This document shows, one piece after another, positions 1 to 9,507 of a DNA stretch of 64,000 nucleotides. The DNA is taken from contig NZ_CP082271.1 in the NCBI RefSeq assembly GCF_019880365.1, forward strand, positions 1,116,001-1,180,000, given 5' to 3'. The notes beneath the pieces are model-generated. The model had not been told where the DNA came from. It did no database searches and worked only from the letters and a program-made list of their open reading frames with translations. This DNA comes from Pseudomonas sp. DNDY-54. Its GTDB lineage: Bacteria; Pseudomonadota; Gammaproteobacteria; Pseudomonadales; Pseudomonadaceae. Each line of letters begins with the position of its first letter. The first letter of the stretch is position 1. Both the position numbers and the translations under genes were made by a program.

Positions 1-1038
1 ACGCAGCCGCTGGATATACAGTGCCTGACGGGTTTCGAGGATCATGTTAGATGCATCGTTGGAGGCCGAACCGTCCACGCCCAACCCGATCGGCGCGCCG
101 GCGGCCTCCAGCGCGAGGGTAGGGCAGATGCCGGATGCCAATCGCATGTTCGAACTTGGACAGTGGCATATCCCGGTACCCGCTTCGCCCAACCGCTGGA
201 TCTCGTCATCGTTGAAGTGAATGCCGTGCGCCAACCAGGTGCGTTCGGACAGCCAGCCGACGCTATCGAGGTAATCAACGGTGCGCAATCCGAAGCGCTG
301 CTTGCAGAACTCTTCTTCATCGAGCGTCTCAGCCAGGTGCGTGTGCAGGCGCACGTCGTGATAGTCGGCGAGCGCGGCGCTGGCTCGCATGATTTCTGGC
401 GTGACTGAAAACGGCGAGCAGGGCGCCAGTGCGATCTGGATTTGAGCGCCGGTGCCGCGCTCGTGATAGCGACTGATCAGCCGCTCGCTGTCCTCCAGAA
501 TCGCTTCCGCGGTCTGTACCGTGTGTTGCGGGGGCAGGCCACCGTCGGCTTCTCCGAGGCTCATGGAGCCACGCGTCAGCATGGCGCGCATGCCCAGTTC
601 GCGAACCGCGTCGATCTGTATGTCGATAGCGTTTTCCAGGCCGTCGGGGAACAGGTAGTGATGGTCAGCGGCGGTCGTGCAACCGGAGAGCAGTAGCTCC
701 GCCAATGCCACTTTGCTGGCCAGTGCCAGGCGGTCCGGTGTCAGGCGGGCCCAGACCGGGTAGAGCGTCTTCAGCCAGGGGAAGAGCGGCTGGTTCACCA
801 CAGGCGCCCAGGCGCGGGTCAGCGTCTGGTAAAAGTGATGATGGGTGTTGATCAGTCCCGGTAGCACGACATGCTCACGCGCATCGAAGGTGCTGTCGAC
901 AGGTGCTGACGGCGATTGCCCGGCATCGAGCAGCTCGACGATAACGCCATCCTCGATGACCAGGCCACCAGGGGCTTGCTGGTCGTTGGCAGTAAACACG
1001 ACGAGAGGATTTTTGATCCAGATACGGCTGGCAGTCAT
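1..1038 (-). CDS. 8-oxoguanine deaminase (amidohydrolase), 3' end outside window
   Basis: Amidohydrolase-superfamily enzyme expected to deaminate 8-oxoguanine or a related oxidised purine or triazine in the cytosol. 346 codons are present and the frame is still open at base 1. The family is usually about 440-450 residues, so roughly the last 100 are off the edge. The start is the ATG at 1038-1036. The metal-binding HxH is seen in NTHHHFYQT near residue 68. GLGVDGSASNDASNM near the left edge is the typical loop before the last metal-binding aspartate (D of GVDGSASND region). The family call comes from these motifs and remembered similarity to Pseudomonas 8-oxoguanine deaminases. Another TRZ/ATZ-type hydrolase is the alternative. 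It is transcribed in the same direction as the bra operon but lies downstream of that operon's terminator, so it is probably a separate unit. Confidence 0.85.
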   Translation of the reverse strand, partial: MTASRIWIKNPLVVFTANDQQAPGGLVIEDGVIVELLDAGQSPSAPVDSTFDAREHVVLPGLINTHHHFYQTLTRAWAPVVNQPLFPWLKTLYPVWARLTPDRLALASKVALAELLLSGCTTAADHHYLFPDGLENAIDIQIDAVRELGMRAMLTRGSMSLGEADGGLPPQHTVQTAEAILEDSERLISRYHERGTGAQIQIALAPCSPFSVTPEIMRASAALADYHDVRLHTHLAETLDEEEFCKQRFGLRTVDYLDSVGWLSERTWLAHGIHFNDDEIQRLGEAGTGICHCPSSNMRLASGICPTLALEAAGAPIGLGVDGSASNDASNMILETRQALYIQRLR

Positions 1039-1182
1039 GGCCGGCGTCTCCTGAGTTGAGTTCAGAATTGCCAGCTCAGTTATGCCCTGTCTGCTGATCC
1101 AGGGGGTGCCCTGTTAGGCGGGGCGCGCGCAGAGCACCATAAAGGCTCGTACTCAACTTGTCATCACTTGGGTGCGGGCATG

Positions 1183-1210
1183 AAAAAGCCGGGCATTGGC
1201 CCGGCCTTTT
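1183..1210 (-). terminator. Rho-independent terminator after braG
   Basis: GCCGGGC / GCCCGGC form a 7-bp stem with a 4-nt loop. On the minus strand the stem is followed by five T (the A run at 1183-1187). It lies 13 bases past the braG stop codon and should end the branched-chain amino acid transporter transcript. Confidence 0.85.
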
Positions 1211-1222
1211 CGATCCCTTCGA

Positions 1223-1924
1223 TCAACCGCCCAGGTAGGCGTCGCGCACCTTGGGGTTGCTCAACAGCTCTTCACCGCTTCCCTGCATCACAATGTGGCC
1301 GTTCTCCAGCACGTAGCCGCGATCGGCGAGCTTCAGCGCCTGGTTGGCGTTCTGCTCGACCAGGAAGATGGTTACCCCGTCTTCGCGCAGCTGCTCGATG
1401 ATCTCGAAGATCTGCTGGATGATGATCGGCGCCAGGCCCAGCGATGGCTCGTCCAGCAACAACAGCTTGGGCTTGCTCATCAAGGCGCGGGCAATGGCGA
1501 GCATCTGCTGCTCGCCGCCGGACATGGTGCCGCCGCGCTGCTGGAAGCGCTCTTTCAAGCGGGGAAACAGCAGCAAGACCTTGTCGAGTTGCTCCTGAAA
1601 ATCCGCCTTGTTGGTGAAAAAGCCACCCATGGCCAGGTTTTCCTCGACGGTCAGGCGGGCAAAGATGCGCCGCCCTTCAGGCACCACCGCAATGTCCTTG
1701 CGCATGATGTCGCAGGTCTGTTTGCCGACCAGTTCCTCGCCCTCGAAACGGATGCTGCCCTCGGAGGCCATGGGTGTGCCGCAGAGGGTCATCAGCAGCG
1801 TCGATTTACCCGCACCGTTGGCGCCGATCAGCGTGACGATCTCGCCCTTGCGGACCTCGACGTCGACGTTGTGCAGCGCCTGGATCTTGCCGTAGAAGGT
1901 CGAGACGTTTTCGAAATACAGCAT
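1223..1924 (-). CDS. braG: branched-chain amino acid ABC transporter ATP-binding protein (BraG/LivF)
   Basis: Second ATPase of the high-affinity leucine/isoleucine/valine uptake system, acting at the cytoplasmic face of the inner membrane. It is 233 residues, the usual LivF/BraG length. Walker A is GANGAGKST, the ABC signature is MSGGEQQMLAIAR and Walker B is LLLLDEP. The start ATG at 1924 is chosen because the protein begins MLYFENVSTFYG like other LivF proteins; the open frame extends upstream through braF but in a different register from that gene. The braF stop is only 2 bases upstream, so the two are cotranscribed and probably translationally coupled. It is the last gene of braDEFG. Confidence 0.95.
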   Translation of the reverse strand: MLYFENVSTFYGKIQALHNVDVEVRKGEIVTLIGANGAGKSTLLMTLCGTPMASEGSIRFEGEELVGKQTCDIMRKDIAVVPEGRRIFARLTVEENLAMGGFFTNKADFQEQLDKVLLLFPRLKERFQQRGGTMSGGEQQMLAIARALMSKPKLLLLDEPSLGLAPIIIQQIFEIIEQLREDGVTIFLVEQNANQALKLADRGYVLENGHIVMQGSGEELLSNPKVRDAYLGG

Positions 1925-1926
1925 GG

Positions 1927-2694
1927 TTACGCCTCTCCCAGATAGGCTTTGATCACATCCGGGTTGTCCCGGATCTGCTCTGGCGTGCCGTCCGCCAAGG
2001 GGCAGCCCTGGTTGATCACAACGATATGGTCGGAAATGCTCATGACCAGCTTCATGTCGTGCTCGATGAGCAGCACCGTGACGCCGTGGGAATCGCGCAG
2101 CATGCCGATGAGTGCCTTGAGGTCCTCTGTTTCCTTCGGGTTGAGGCCAGCCGCGGGTTCGTCGAGCATGAGAATGCGCGGGCGCGTCATCATGCAGCGC
2201 GCAATCTCCAGGCGCCGCTGCTGACCATAGGCGAGCGTGCCGGCCGGCCGGTTGGCGACGTCGGTGAGGTTGACCTGCTCGAGCCAATGCGCGGCGAAGT
2301 CCATCGCTTCATGTTCACTCTCGCGGAAGGCCTTGGTCTTTAGCAGTCCGGACAGAAAACCGGTGTTGAGGTGGCGGTGCTGGGCGACCAGCAGGTTCTC
2401 AACAGCGGTCATGTCCTTGAACAGGCGAACATTCTGAAAGGTGCGAACCACGCCCTTTCGCGCGATCTTGTGCCCAGGCAGGCCATGGATCGGCTCACCG
2501 TTAAGCAGGATCTCGCCTGACGTTGGCTGATAGAAGCCGGTCAGGCAGTTGAATACGGTGGTCTTGCCGGCACCGTTCGGGCCGATCATCGAAACCACCT
2601 GTTTGTCTTGTACGCTCAGGCCCACTCCGTTGACGGCCAACAGGCCGCCGAAGCGCATGGTCAGGCCGCGTACTTCAAGAATCGGGCGGCTCAT
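1927..2694 (-). CDS. braF: branched-chain amino acid ABC transporter ATP-binding protein (BraF/LivG)
   Basis: First ATPase of the branched-chain amino acid importer. It is 255 residues with Walker A GPNGAGKTT, a signature variant AYGQQRRLEIAR typical of LivG, and Walker B ILMLDEP. An ATG 54 bases upstream is in frame, but the ATG at 2694 is preferred: it overlaps the braE stop codon as ATGA and gives the normal LivG N-terminus MSRPILEVRG. It pairs with BraG to form the ATPase heterodimer. Confidence 0.95.
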   Translation of the reverse strand: MSRPILEVRGLTMRFGGLLAVNGVGLSVQDKQVVSMIGPNGAGKTTVFNCLTGFYQPTSGEILLNGEPIHGLPGHKIARKGVVRTFQNVRLFKDMTAVENLLVAQHRHLNTGFLSGLLKTKAFRESEHEAMDFAAHWLEQVNLTDVANRPAGTLAYGQQRRLEIARCMMTRPRILMLDEPAAGLNPKETEDLKALIGMLRDSHGVTVLLIEHDMKLVMSISDHIVVINQGCPLADGTPEQIRDNPDVIKAYLGEA

Positions 2695-3943
2695 CGCTTC
2701 AGCTCCAGGTGCGGGCGTTGCATGGGCAGCAGCCCCTGCGGACGCCAAATCATCATCAGTACCATCAAGGCACCGAACATCAGCATGCGGTACTCGCTGA
2801 ACTCACGCATCAGTTCGGGCAGCAGGATCATCACGATAGCGGCGAGTATCACGCCTAGTTGTGATCCCATGCCGCCGAGCACGACGATGGCAAGGATGAT
2901 GGCCGATTCGATGAAGGTGAACGACTCGGGCGAGACCAGGCCCTGACGCGCGGCAAAGAAGCTGCCCGCGAAACCGGCGAAGGTCGCGCCAAGGGTGAAC
3001 GCGGAAAGCTTGATCACGGTGGGGTTCATGCCCAGCGCGCGGCAGGCAATCTCATCTTCACGCAAGGCTTCCCAGGCGCGGCCAATGGGCATGCGCAGCA
3101 GCCGGTTGATCACGAATAGCGTCAGCAGCACCAGCAGCACGGCGATCAGGTAGAGAAAGATCACTTTGTTGATGGACTGGTATTCCAGTCCGAAAAACTC
3201 GTGAAACGTCTGCATCCCTTCTGCCGCTCGACGGTCGAACGACAGGCCGAACAGCGTCGGTTTGTCGATGCCGCTGATCCCGTTGGGGCCACCGGTGAGG
3301 TCGGTCATATTGCGCAGCAACAGACGGATGATCTCGCCGAAGCCAAGCGTGACGATTGCCAAGTAGTCGCCGCGCAGACGCAGCACCGGAAAGCCCAGCA
3401 AGAAGCCGAAAAGTGCAGCCATCGCGCCGGCAATTGGCAGCGCGACCCAGAACCCGATTCCGTAGTAGTGCGAAAGCAGGGCATAGGTGTAGGCGCCAAC
3501 CGCATAGAAACCGACGTAACCAAGGTCGAGCAGGCCGGCCAGACCGACGACGATGTTCAGGCCGAGGCCGAGCATTACGTAGATCAGGATCAGCGTGGCG
3601 ATATCCACCGCGCCGCGAGAGCCGAAGAATGGCCAGACCAGCGCGAGCAGAATCAGGCCAATGATGATGTAGCGCTGGGTTGACGGCAGCGTCAGGAAGT
3701 TACCTGCGCCGGCAGGTACTCTCGGCAGGTTAGGACTCGCGGCCCAGCCTGCCGCTGCGTGGTGACGGAACAGCTGCCAGAAGAACATGGCAACGGCACA
3801 CGCGGCGATGATCCAGAAGGTCTTCGCGTCGCTGCCATGGACTTCGAGACGAATACCAACCGTGGTGAGCTTCAGGCCAAAAACCGGTACCGCGACGGCG
3901 ATGACCAGCAAAGCGCTGAAAAAGGCAGTACGAAGATTGCGGG

Positions 3944-3947
<4 letters not shown>
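2691..3947 (-). CDS. braE: branched-chain amino acid ABC transporter permease (BraE/LivM)
   Basis: Inner-membrane permease of the branched-chain amino acid importer. It is 418 residues, with multiple hydrophobic segments across residues 10-400 and the conserved LivM stretch GLNIVVGLAGLLDLGYVGFY in the middle third. An N-terminal extension with a helix at about residues 8-27 and a second at about 44-60 precedes the core, as in Pseudomonas BraE. The start ATG at 3947 overlaps the braD stop (ATGA), which indicates translational coupling. It forms the channel heterodimer with BraD. Confidence 0.95.
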
Positions 3948-4867
<920 letters not shown>

Positions 4868-5228
4868 TACGTTCTCCTGAACACCCGCACTCCTTGCTAG
4901 CGTGCCGCTGAAACGCTATCGGCTGGCCGTACTTCGTTGAAAACAGTCCGTTGGGCCCCGCCAGCGAGTTCGTGGTGAACACCTGAGCGGCGCTTGTTCG
5001 GCTGTTGTTCTACGCGTCTTGCCTGTCTCGCCTAGTTTCCAACGGTCTGCTCGACCGCAATGCGGACCTGCTTCGAACACGCAGCATGGAGAAATGCAGC
5101 GCCAAGGGCTTGGTGCGGATCACGCACACGCCAGGTTCGAGGCGGGCCAGCGGTGCAGGCCACTCGCTTGGTTGAAGGTGTTGCTGGGGCGTCCCGTGCT
5201 TGTGGCCGGGTTGGCCCCGATCAGCTAA
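4868..5228. other. gene-free spacer between braC terminator and braD
   Basis: No credible gene. Short open frames here overlap each other on both strands without ribosome-binding sites. It may hold a promoter for braDEFG, but I could not pick out a convincing -35/-10 pair. Confidence 0.6.
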
Positions 5229-5230
5229 AA

Positions 5231-5260
5231 CAAAGCCCACAGCGAATGCCGTGGGCTTTG
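5231..5260 (-). terminator. terminator/attenuator after braC
   Basis: A perfect 10-bp stem CAAAGCCCAC / GTGGGCTTTG with a 10-nt loop, followed on the minus strand by TTTTAG. It is 18 bases past the braC stop. Placed between the binding-protein gene and the permease/ATPase genes, it could reduce downstream transcription so that BraC is made in excess, a common arrangement for ABC importers (inference). Confidence 0.85.
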
Positions 5261-5278
5261 GGTCGGTTAGTTATCGGT

Positions 5279-6397
5279 TCACTTGGCTTCGGTCTTGGTG
5301 CCGTCCTGGTGCCATTCGTAAACCACGAAGTTGAAGTCTTTCAGGTCACCCTTCTCATCGAACGAGAGGTTGCCGGTTGGCGTATCGAAAGTGTTGCTGC
5401 GCAGCGCTTCGGCCACCTTGTCGGTGTCGGTGCTGCCTGCTTTCTCGATTCCTTCGGCAATGACCTGGACCGCGGCGTACGCTGGGAATACGAACGGGCC
5501 GCTCGGGTCCTGCTTCTTCGCCTTGAACGCATCGACCAGTTCCTGGTTACGCGGGTCTTGGTCGAAGGACTTCGGCAGCGTCACGTAGAGGCCTTCGGAA
5601 GCCGGGCCGGCGATCGCTGAAATTTCCTTGTTGCCGACACCTTCCGGCCCCATGAACCGTACGTTCAGGCCACGCTCTTTCGCCTGACGCAGCAGCAGAC
5701 CCAGTTCAGGGTGATAGCCGCCGTAATAGACAAAGTCGACGCCTTCCTGCTTGAGCTTGGAGATCATCGAGGAAAAGTCCTTGTCCCCGGCGTTGATGCC
5801 TTCGAACAGGCCAACCTTGACGCCTTTTTCTTCCAGGGTCTGCTTCACTGCAGTGGCGATACCTTCACCGTACTGCTGCTTGTCATGGATGACAGCCACA
5901 TTCTTCGGCTTGACGGTATCGGCGATGAAGTTGCCGGCGGTCGGGCCCTGCAGGCTGTCCAGGCCGATGGTGCGGAAAATCAGCTCATAGCCACGCGAGG
6001 TGATATCCGGGCTCGTCGAAGCCGCGGTAATCATCAGAATGCCTTCGTCTTCGTAGATGTCGGACGCTGGTTGGGTCGAACTGGAGCACAGGTGGCCGAC
6101 CACGAAACTGATTTCGTCATTGACGATCTTGTTGGCGACCGCGACCGCTTGCTTGGGGTCGCAGGCATCGTCATATACCACGCCTTCCAGTTGCTGCCCG
6201 TTGACGCCGCCCTTCTTGTTGATCTGCTCGATGGCCATCTGGGCACCGATGAATTGCATGTCCCCGTACTGCGCAACGGCCCCGGTAACCGGGCCGGCCA
6301 AACCGATCTTGATGTTGTCGGCGGCGAGTGTGTAGCTCGCTGCTCCCGTCAAAGCGATAGCCATGAAAAGTTTGGAAAGACGCTGTTTGGTCTTCAT
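5279..6397 (-). CDS. braC: branched-chain amino acid-binding periplasmic protein
   Basis: Periplasmic binding protein that delivers leucine, isoleucine, valine (and often alanine or threonine) to BraDEFG. It is 372 residues. The N-terminus MKTKQRLSKLFMAIALTGAASYTLAA is a signal peptide with cleavage expected near residue 26. The mature part begins DNIKIGLAGPVTGAVAQYG as in LivJ/BraC. A disulfide-type pair of cysteines occurs in YDDACDPKQA and VGHLCSSSTQ. The start at 6397 is chosen over an in-frame ATG at 6556 because it gives the signal peptide; the upstream extension is uncharged junk unlike the family. First gene of the transporter locus, with its promoter expected in 6400-6560. Confidence 0.95.
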   Translation of the reverse strand: MKTKQRLSKLFMAIALTGAASYTLAADNIKIGLAGPVTGAVAQYGDMQFIGAQMAIEQINKKGGVNGQQLEGVVYDDACDPKQAVAVANKIVNDEISFVVGHLCSSSTQPASDIYEDEGILMITAASTSPDITSRGYELIFRTIGLDSLQGPTAGNFIADTVKPKNVAVIHDKQQYGEGIATAVKQTLEEKGVKVGLFEGINAGDKDFSSMISKLKQEGVDFVYYGGYHPELGLLLRQAKERGLNVRFMGPEGVGNKEISAIAGPASEGLYVTLPKSFDQDPRNQELVDAFKAKKQDPSGPFVFPAYAAVQVIAEGIEKAGSTDTDKVAEALRSNTFDTPTGNLSFDEKGDLKDFNFVVYEWHQDGTKTEAK

Positions 6398-6598
6398 ATG
6401 CGCTCCACTTGCCTCATTATTGTTTTGAATCCTGCTGGCTGCAGTGTCGTTCAGGAACAAACGTCCCCAAACGGTACGGCAACTGTACCGGCACAGTGTA
6501 GAAGCGTCAGCACTTGTTTGCACAGTCAGCAATTGGATCCGTTTGATGAGTTTCACCCGGACGCTATCATTACGCCCTTTTCGAGTTGGGTAACTCTC

Positions 6599-6916
6599 AT
6601 GAGCGAAGATCCAAGCACTCTCTATGCCAAGCTGCTGGGCGAAACCGCGCCGATCTCCTGGGCCGAACTGCAGCCATTCTTCGCCCGAGGCGCGCTGCTA
6701 CGGGTCGCCAGCGAGGTTGACCTGATCGAAGCGGCACAGGCGGTGGCTCAGGATGACCGCGAAACAGTAGCCGAATGGCTGGCTAAAGGCCATATGGCTG
6801 CGCTTGCGGCAGACCAAGCGCAGGACTGGCTGGAACGCGACCCGCCGCTCTGGGCCGTGGTGGTCGCACCCTGGGTCTTGGTTCAGGAACGAGCAGTGAA
6901 ACCCAGCGTGCACTGA
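6599..6916 (+). CDS. DUF2288 domain protein
   Basis: Small cytosolic protein of 105 residues matching the DUF2288 family as I recall it. The family is found in Pseudomonas and related bacteria and has no assigned function. The sequence is mostly helical and acidic (LYAKLLGETAPISWAELQPF, then WLAKGHMAALAADQAQDWL), with no membrane segment or signal peptide. The ATG at 6599 is chosen because it starts the conserved region; a longer open frame upstream is antisense to braC. It diverges from braC across about 200 bases and converges on the PhnE-type permease gene. Confidence 0.75.
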   Translation: MSEDPSTLYAKLLGETAPISWAELQPFFARGALLRVASEVDLIEAAQAVAQDDRETVAEWLAKGHMAALAADQAQDWLERDPPLWAVVVAPWVLVQERAVKPSVH

Positions 6917-6927
6917 TTCAGCTCAGG

Positions 6928-7695
6928 CTATCCACGCACCCAACGCATCCGCGCCCAGCCACTGAGGGCATCGACTGCCAGCACCATCAACAGCATGGCC
7001 AGGATCACAGTCGAGGCCTGGGCTTCCTGGAAGAGGCTCAGGCTCATGTAGAGCATCTGCCCGAGGCCGCCGGCGCCGACAAAGCCGAGCACACTGGCCA
7101 TGCGAATGTTGTTTTCCCAGCGATACAAGGTGTAGGCCATCAGCTGTGGCCACAGGACCGGTAAGGTGCCGTAACAGAACGCGCTGATCCGATTGCTGCC
7201 GGCGAGCCGCAACGCCTCGGCGGGAGCGCTCGGTGTGTTTTCCAGGGCTTCGGCGAATAACCTTCCCAGTACACCGGCTGTGTGCAGGGCCAGTGCCAGG
7301 GTCCCTGCATTTGGGCCAAGACCGGCGGCCAGGACCATCAACGCTGCCCACACCAGCTCGGGGATGGCGCGAAGCGCATTGAGCATTAGCCGTGACACGC
7401 CTTTGGCTAGCGCGCCGAAGCGGCCGGATGCCGGTAGCGCCAGGAGCAACCCGAGCAAGGCGGCCAACAACGTACCTACCGCCGACATCGCCAACGTTTC
7501 CAGCGCGCCGTAGCCTATTGCGCGAAGATGGGGTGCTGATAGATCGGGCGCGAGGAAGCCCGACGCGTAGCTGGCCATCTGCGCCAGGGCGTCACCGTTT
7601 AAGAGCGCGCTGGCCTCGAACTGTAAAAACGCGAACGAGCCCACCACCGCTGCGATCAAGATCAGCGGCAGCGCGTAGCGAGACAGCACCCTCAC
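6928..7695 (-). CDS. PhnE-type ABC transporter permease, second copy
   Basis: Inner-membrane permease of a phosphonate/phosphite/selenate-type importer. It is 255 residues with about six hydrophobic helices. The binding-protein-dependent transport motif is near residues 185-215 (YRWENNIRMASVLGFVGAGG). The start is a GTG at 7695 overlapping the stop of the upstream permease as GTGA; no ATG gives a sensible N-terminus. It is paralogous to the neighbouring permease: both carry YRWE..(I/V)R.(A/S)..GFVGAGGLGQ. The two probably form a heterodimeric channel. The operon order is binding protein, ATPase, permease 1, permease 2. Confidence 0.88.
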   Translation of the reverse strand: MRVLSRYALPLILIAAVVGSFAFLQFEASALLNGDALAQMASYASGFLAPDLSAPHLRAIGYGALETLAMSAVGTLLAALLGLLLALPASGRFGALAKGVSRLMLNALRAIPELVWAALMVLAAGLGPNAGTLALALHTAGVLGRLFAEALENTPSAPAEALRLAGSNRISAFCYGTLPVLWPQLMAYTLYRWENNIRMASVLGFVGAGGLGQMLYMSLSLFQEAQASTVILAMLLMVLAVDALSGWARMRWVRG

Positions 7696-8525
7696 ACGAA
7701 CCTCCGGCGTAACGCCTGACTGATCACGTCTGCCATCAAGACCAGCAACAGAAAAGTCAGCAGCATGCTCGCCACCTCGCCGCCAGCGAACATGCGCATT
7801 GACAGGTCCATTTGCTGGCCCAGACCGCCAGCGCCTACGAAACCCATCACCACTGACGCGCGTACCGCGCATTCCCAGCGGTAAACGGTATACGACAGCA
7901 TTTCGCCGGTGGCCTGAGGCAGTACGCCATAGGCGAACGCTTGCAGGCGCGTGCTGCCCGCACCGAGTAGTGCGCGGGCCGGCAAGGGGTCGGCCGACTC
8001 GAAAATTTCGGCATAGACCTTGCCGAGCATGCCGGCATAGGTGATCGCGATGGCCAGCACGCCTGCCGTTGGGCCAAGGCCCACCGCGCGGACAAAGAGT
8101 AACGCCCAGACGATCTCCGGCACGCTGCGCAACACGATCAGCAAGCCTCTTACCGGCCAACGCACGGCTTGCGCCCACCATTGAGGACGGCCGGCGCGAC
8201 TGAGTGCCGAAATCGACAGAGCACGCGTGGCCAGCAGGGCGCAGGGCAGCGCCACGACCAATGCCAGCGTCATGCCGGCTGTCGCAATGGCCAGCGTCTC
8301 CAACGTGGCGCGCCCGAGCAGTTGAAGAAACTCGTCACCGTGCGCGGGTGGCCAGAACGTCGAGAGGAATGCGCTCATGGTGTCGGCGTTGCTGCCATCG
8401 AACAGCACACCCAGGTCGAGCTCGCTCAATGACAGACCAGGCCATAGCAAGGCCAGCGCCAGCAGGGTTACCAACAGGCGGGGGGCCGTGGCCGGGTCGC
8501 GTGGTGCGGTGGTGGATTTCAGCAT
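7692..8525 (-). CDS. PhnE-type ABC transporter permease, first copy
   Basis: Inner-membrane permease of the same importer. It is 277 residues with a hydrophobic N-terminal helix (about 16-34) and a five-helix core. The EAA-like loop is GFVGAGGLGQQMDL near residue 235. Like the second copy it contains PEIVWA(L)LFV(R)AVGLGP, typical of PhnE. It overlaps the ATPase gene by 7 bases and the downstream permease by 4, so translation of the three is tightly linked. PhnE fits best; the substrate cannot be read from the permease. Confidence 0.88.
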   Translation of the reverse strand: MLKSTTAPRDPATAPRLLVTLLALALLWPGLSLSELDLGVLFDGSNADTMSAFLSTFWPPAHGDEFLQLLGRATLETLAIATAGMTLALVVALPCALLATRALSISALSRAGRPQWWAQAVRWPVRGLLIVLRSVPEIVWALLFVRAVGLGPTAGVLAIAITYAGMLGKVYAEIFESADPLPARALLGAGSTRLQAFAYGVLPQATGEMLSYTVYRWECAVRASVVMGFVGAGGLGQQMDLSMRMFAGGEVASMLLTFLLLVLMADVISQALRRRFV

Positions 8526-9379
8526 CGCGGGATGTGCAAAGGCTGGCTTGGCAAGCGCAGTGGGGTCGGCGAATTTTCCAAGTCGTCGTTGCTGTACAGC
8601 GCCTTGAGCTCATCTGCCGTCACCTCCGCTGACGGCTTGTCAAACAGGATGCATCCCGCACGCACGCCGATCACCCGGGGGAAATGTTCCAGTGCCAGTT
8701 CGACCGCATGCAGGCTCGCCAGGAGCGTGGCGTCGCGTCCCACGGCGTCCCGGTTGAGGATGTTCAGCGAATACGCCGCAAGCACTGGGTCCATGGCCGA
8801 CACGGGTTCATCCGCGAGAATCAGCTCGGGCTGCTGGTAGAGCACGCGGGCGATGCCAACGCGTTGCAACTGCCCGCCCGAAAGCTGATCGCAACGCACA
8901 TACAGCTTGTCGGACAGATCGAGCCGCCCGAGTGCATCTGCTGCGCCTTGCGCATCCAGTGGATGCATCAGGCTGACCAGGCTGCGCCCGAGTGACCAGC
9001 GCCCCAGACGCCCGGCCAGCACAGCCGTGATGACCCGTTGCCGGGGCGGTAAAGGCGGCGCCTGGTGAATCAACCCGATGCGCGCGCGCAGTTTCTGCCG
9101 CCCGCCCGCGCGCAACGACCAGGGTGCACATCCGAGCAGCTCGAGTTGGCCGCCGCTCGGCTGGAGATGACTAGCCAACAGGCGCAACAGGGTTGTCTTG
9201 CCGGCGCCGGACGGACCGATGATTGCGACCCGCTCACCTTGGGTGATATCCAGGGCGATGTCCTGTAACGCCATCTGACCATTTGCGTGACGATGGCTCA
9301 CGCCGGATAGCCGCAGCAACACTGCAGGCGCCGTCGAGCTGCGGCTTTGCGTGAGAGTGGTGGTGATCGTGCTGCTCAT
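8519..9379 (-). CDS. PhnC-type ABC transporter ATP-binding protein
   Basis: ATPase of the oxyanion importer, 286 residues. Walker A is GPSGAGKTT near residue 55, the signature is LSGGQLQRVGIAR and Walker B is LILADEPVSAMDP, followed by the switch histidine in ASLHAVE. The length and LIHQAPPLPPRQRVITAVLAG segment fit PhnC, whose members read LIFQQFNLV...NVLAGRLG here. The N-terminus carries about 20 extra serine/threonine-rich residues before the first beta strand, so a later start is possible, although no better ATG is seen. Confidence 0.88.
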   Translation of the reverse strand: MSSTITTTLTQSRSSTAPAVLLRLSGVSHRHANGQMALQDIALDITQGERVAIIGPSGAGKTTLLRLLASHLQPSGGQLELLGCAPWSLRAGGRQKLRARIGLIHQAPPLPPRQRVITAVLAGRLGRWSLGRSLVSLMHPLDAQGAADALGRLDLSDKLYVRCDQLSGGQLQRVGIARVLYQQPELILADEPVSAMDPVLAAYSLNILNRDAVGRDATLLASLHAVELALEHFPRVIGVRAGCILFDKPSAEVTADELKALYSNDDLENSPTPLRLPSQPLHIPRC

Positions 9380-9507
9380 CTTGCTACCTAGCTCCGCTCA
9401 GGCAGAGCTGCCCGGCATCGCCACGAGGGCATCGGTGTCGCACGGCTGGGCGGGGCGCCGAGCCGCGACGATTCAGAAGGTCGGCCGTTTCCGGTCGGGT
9501 GCGAGGG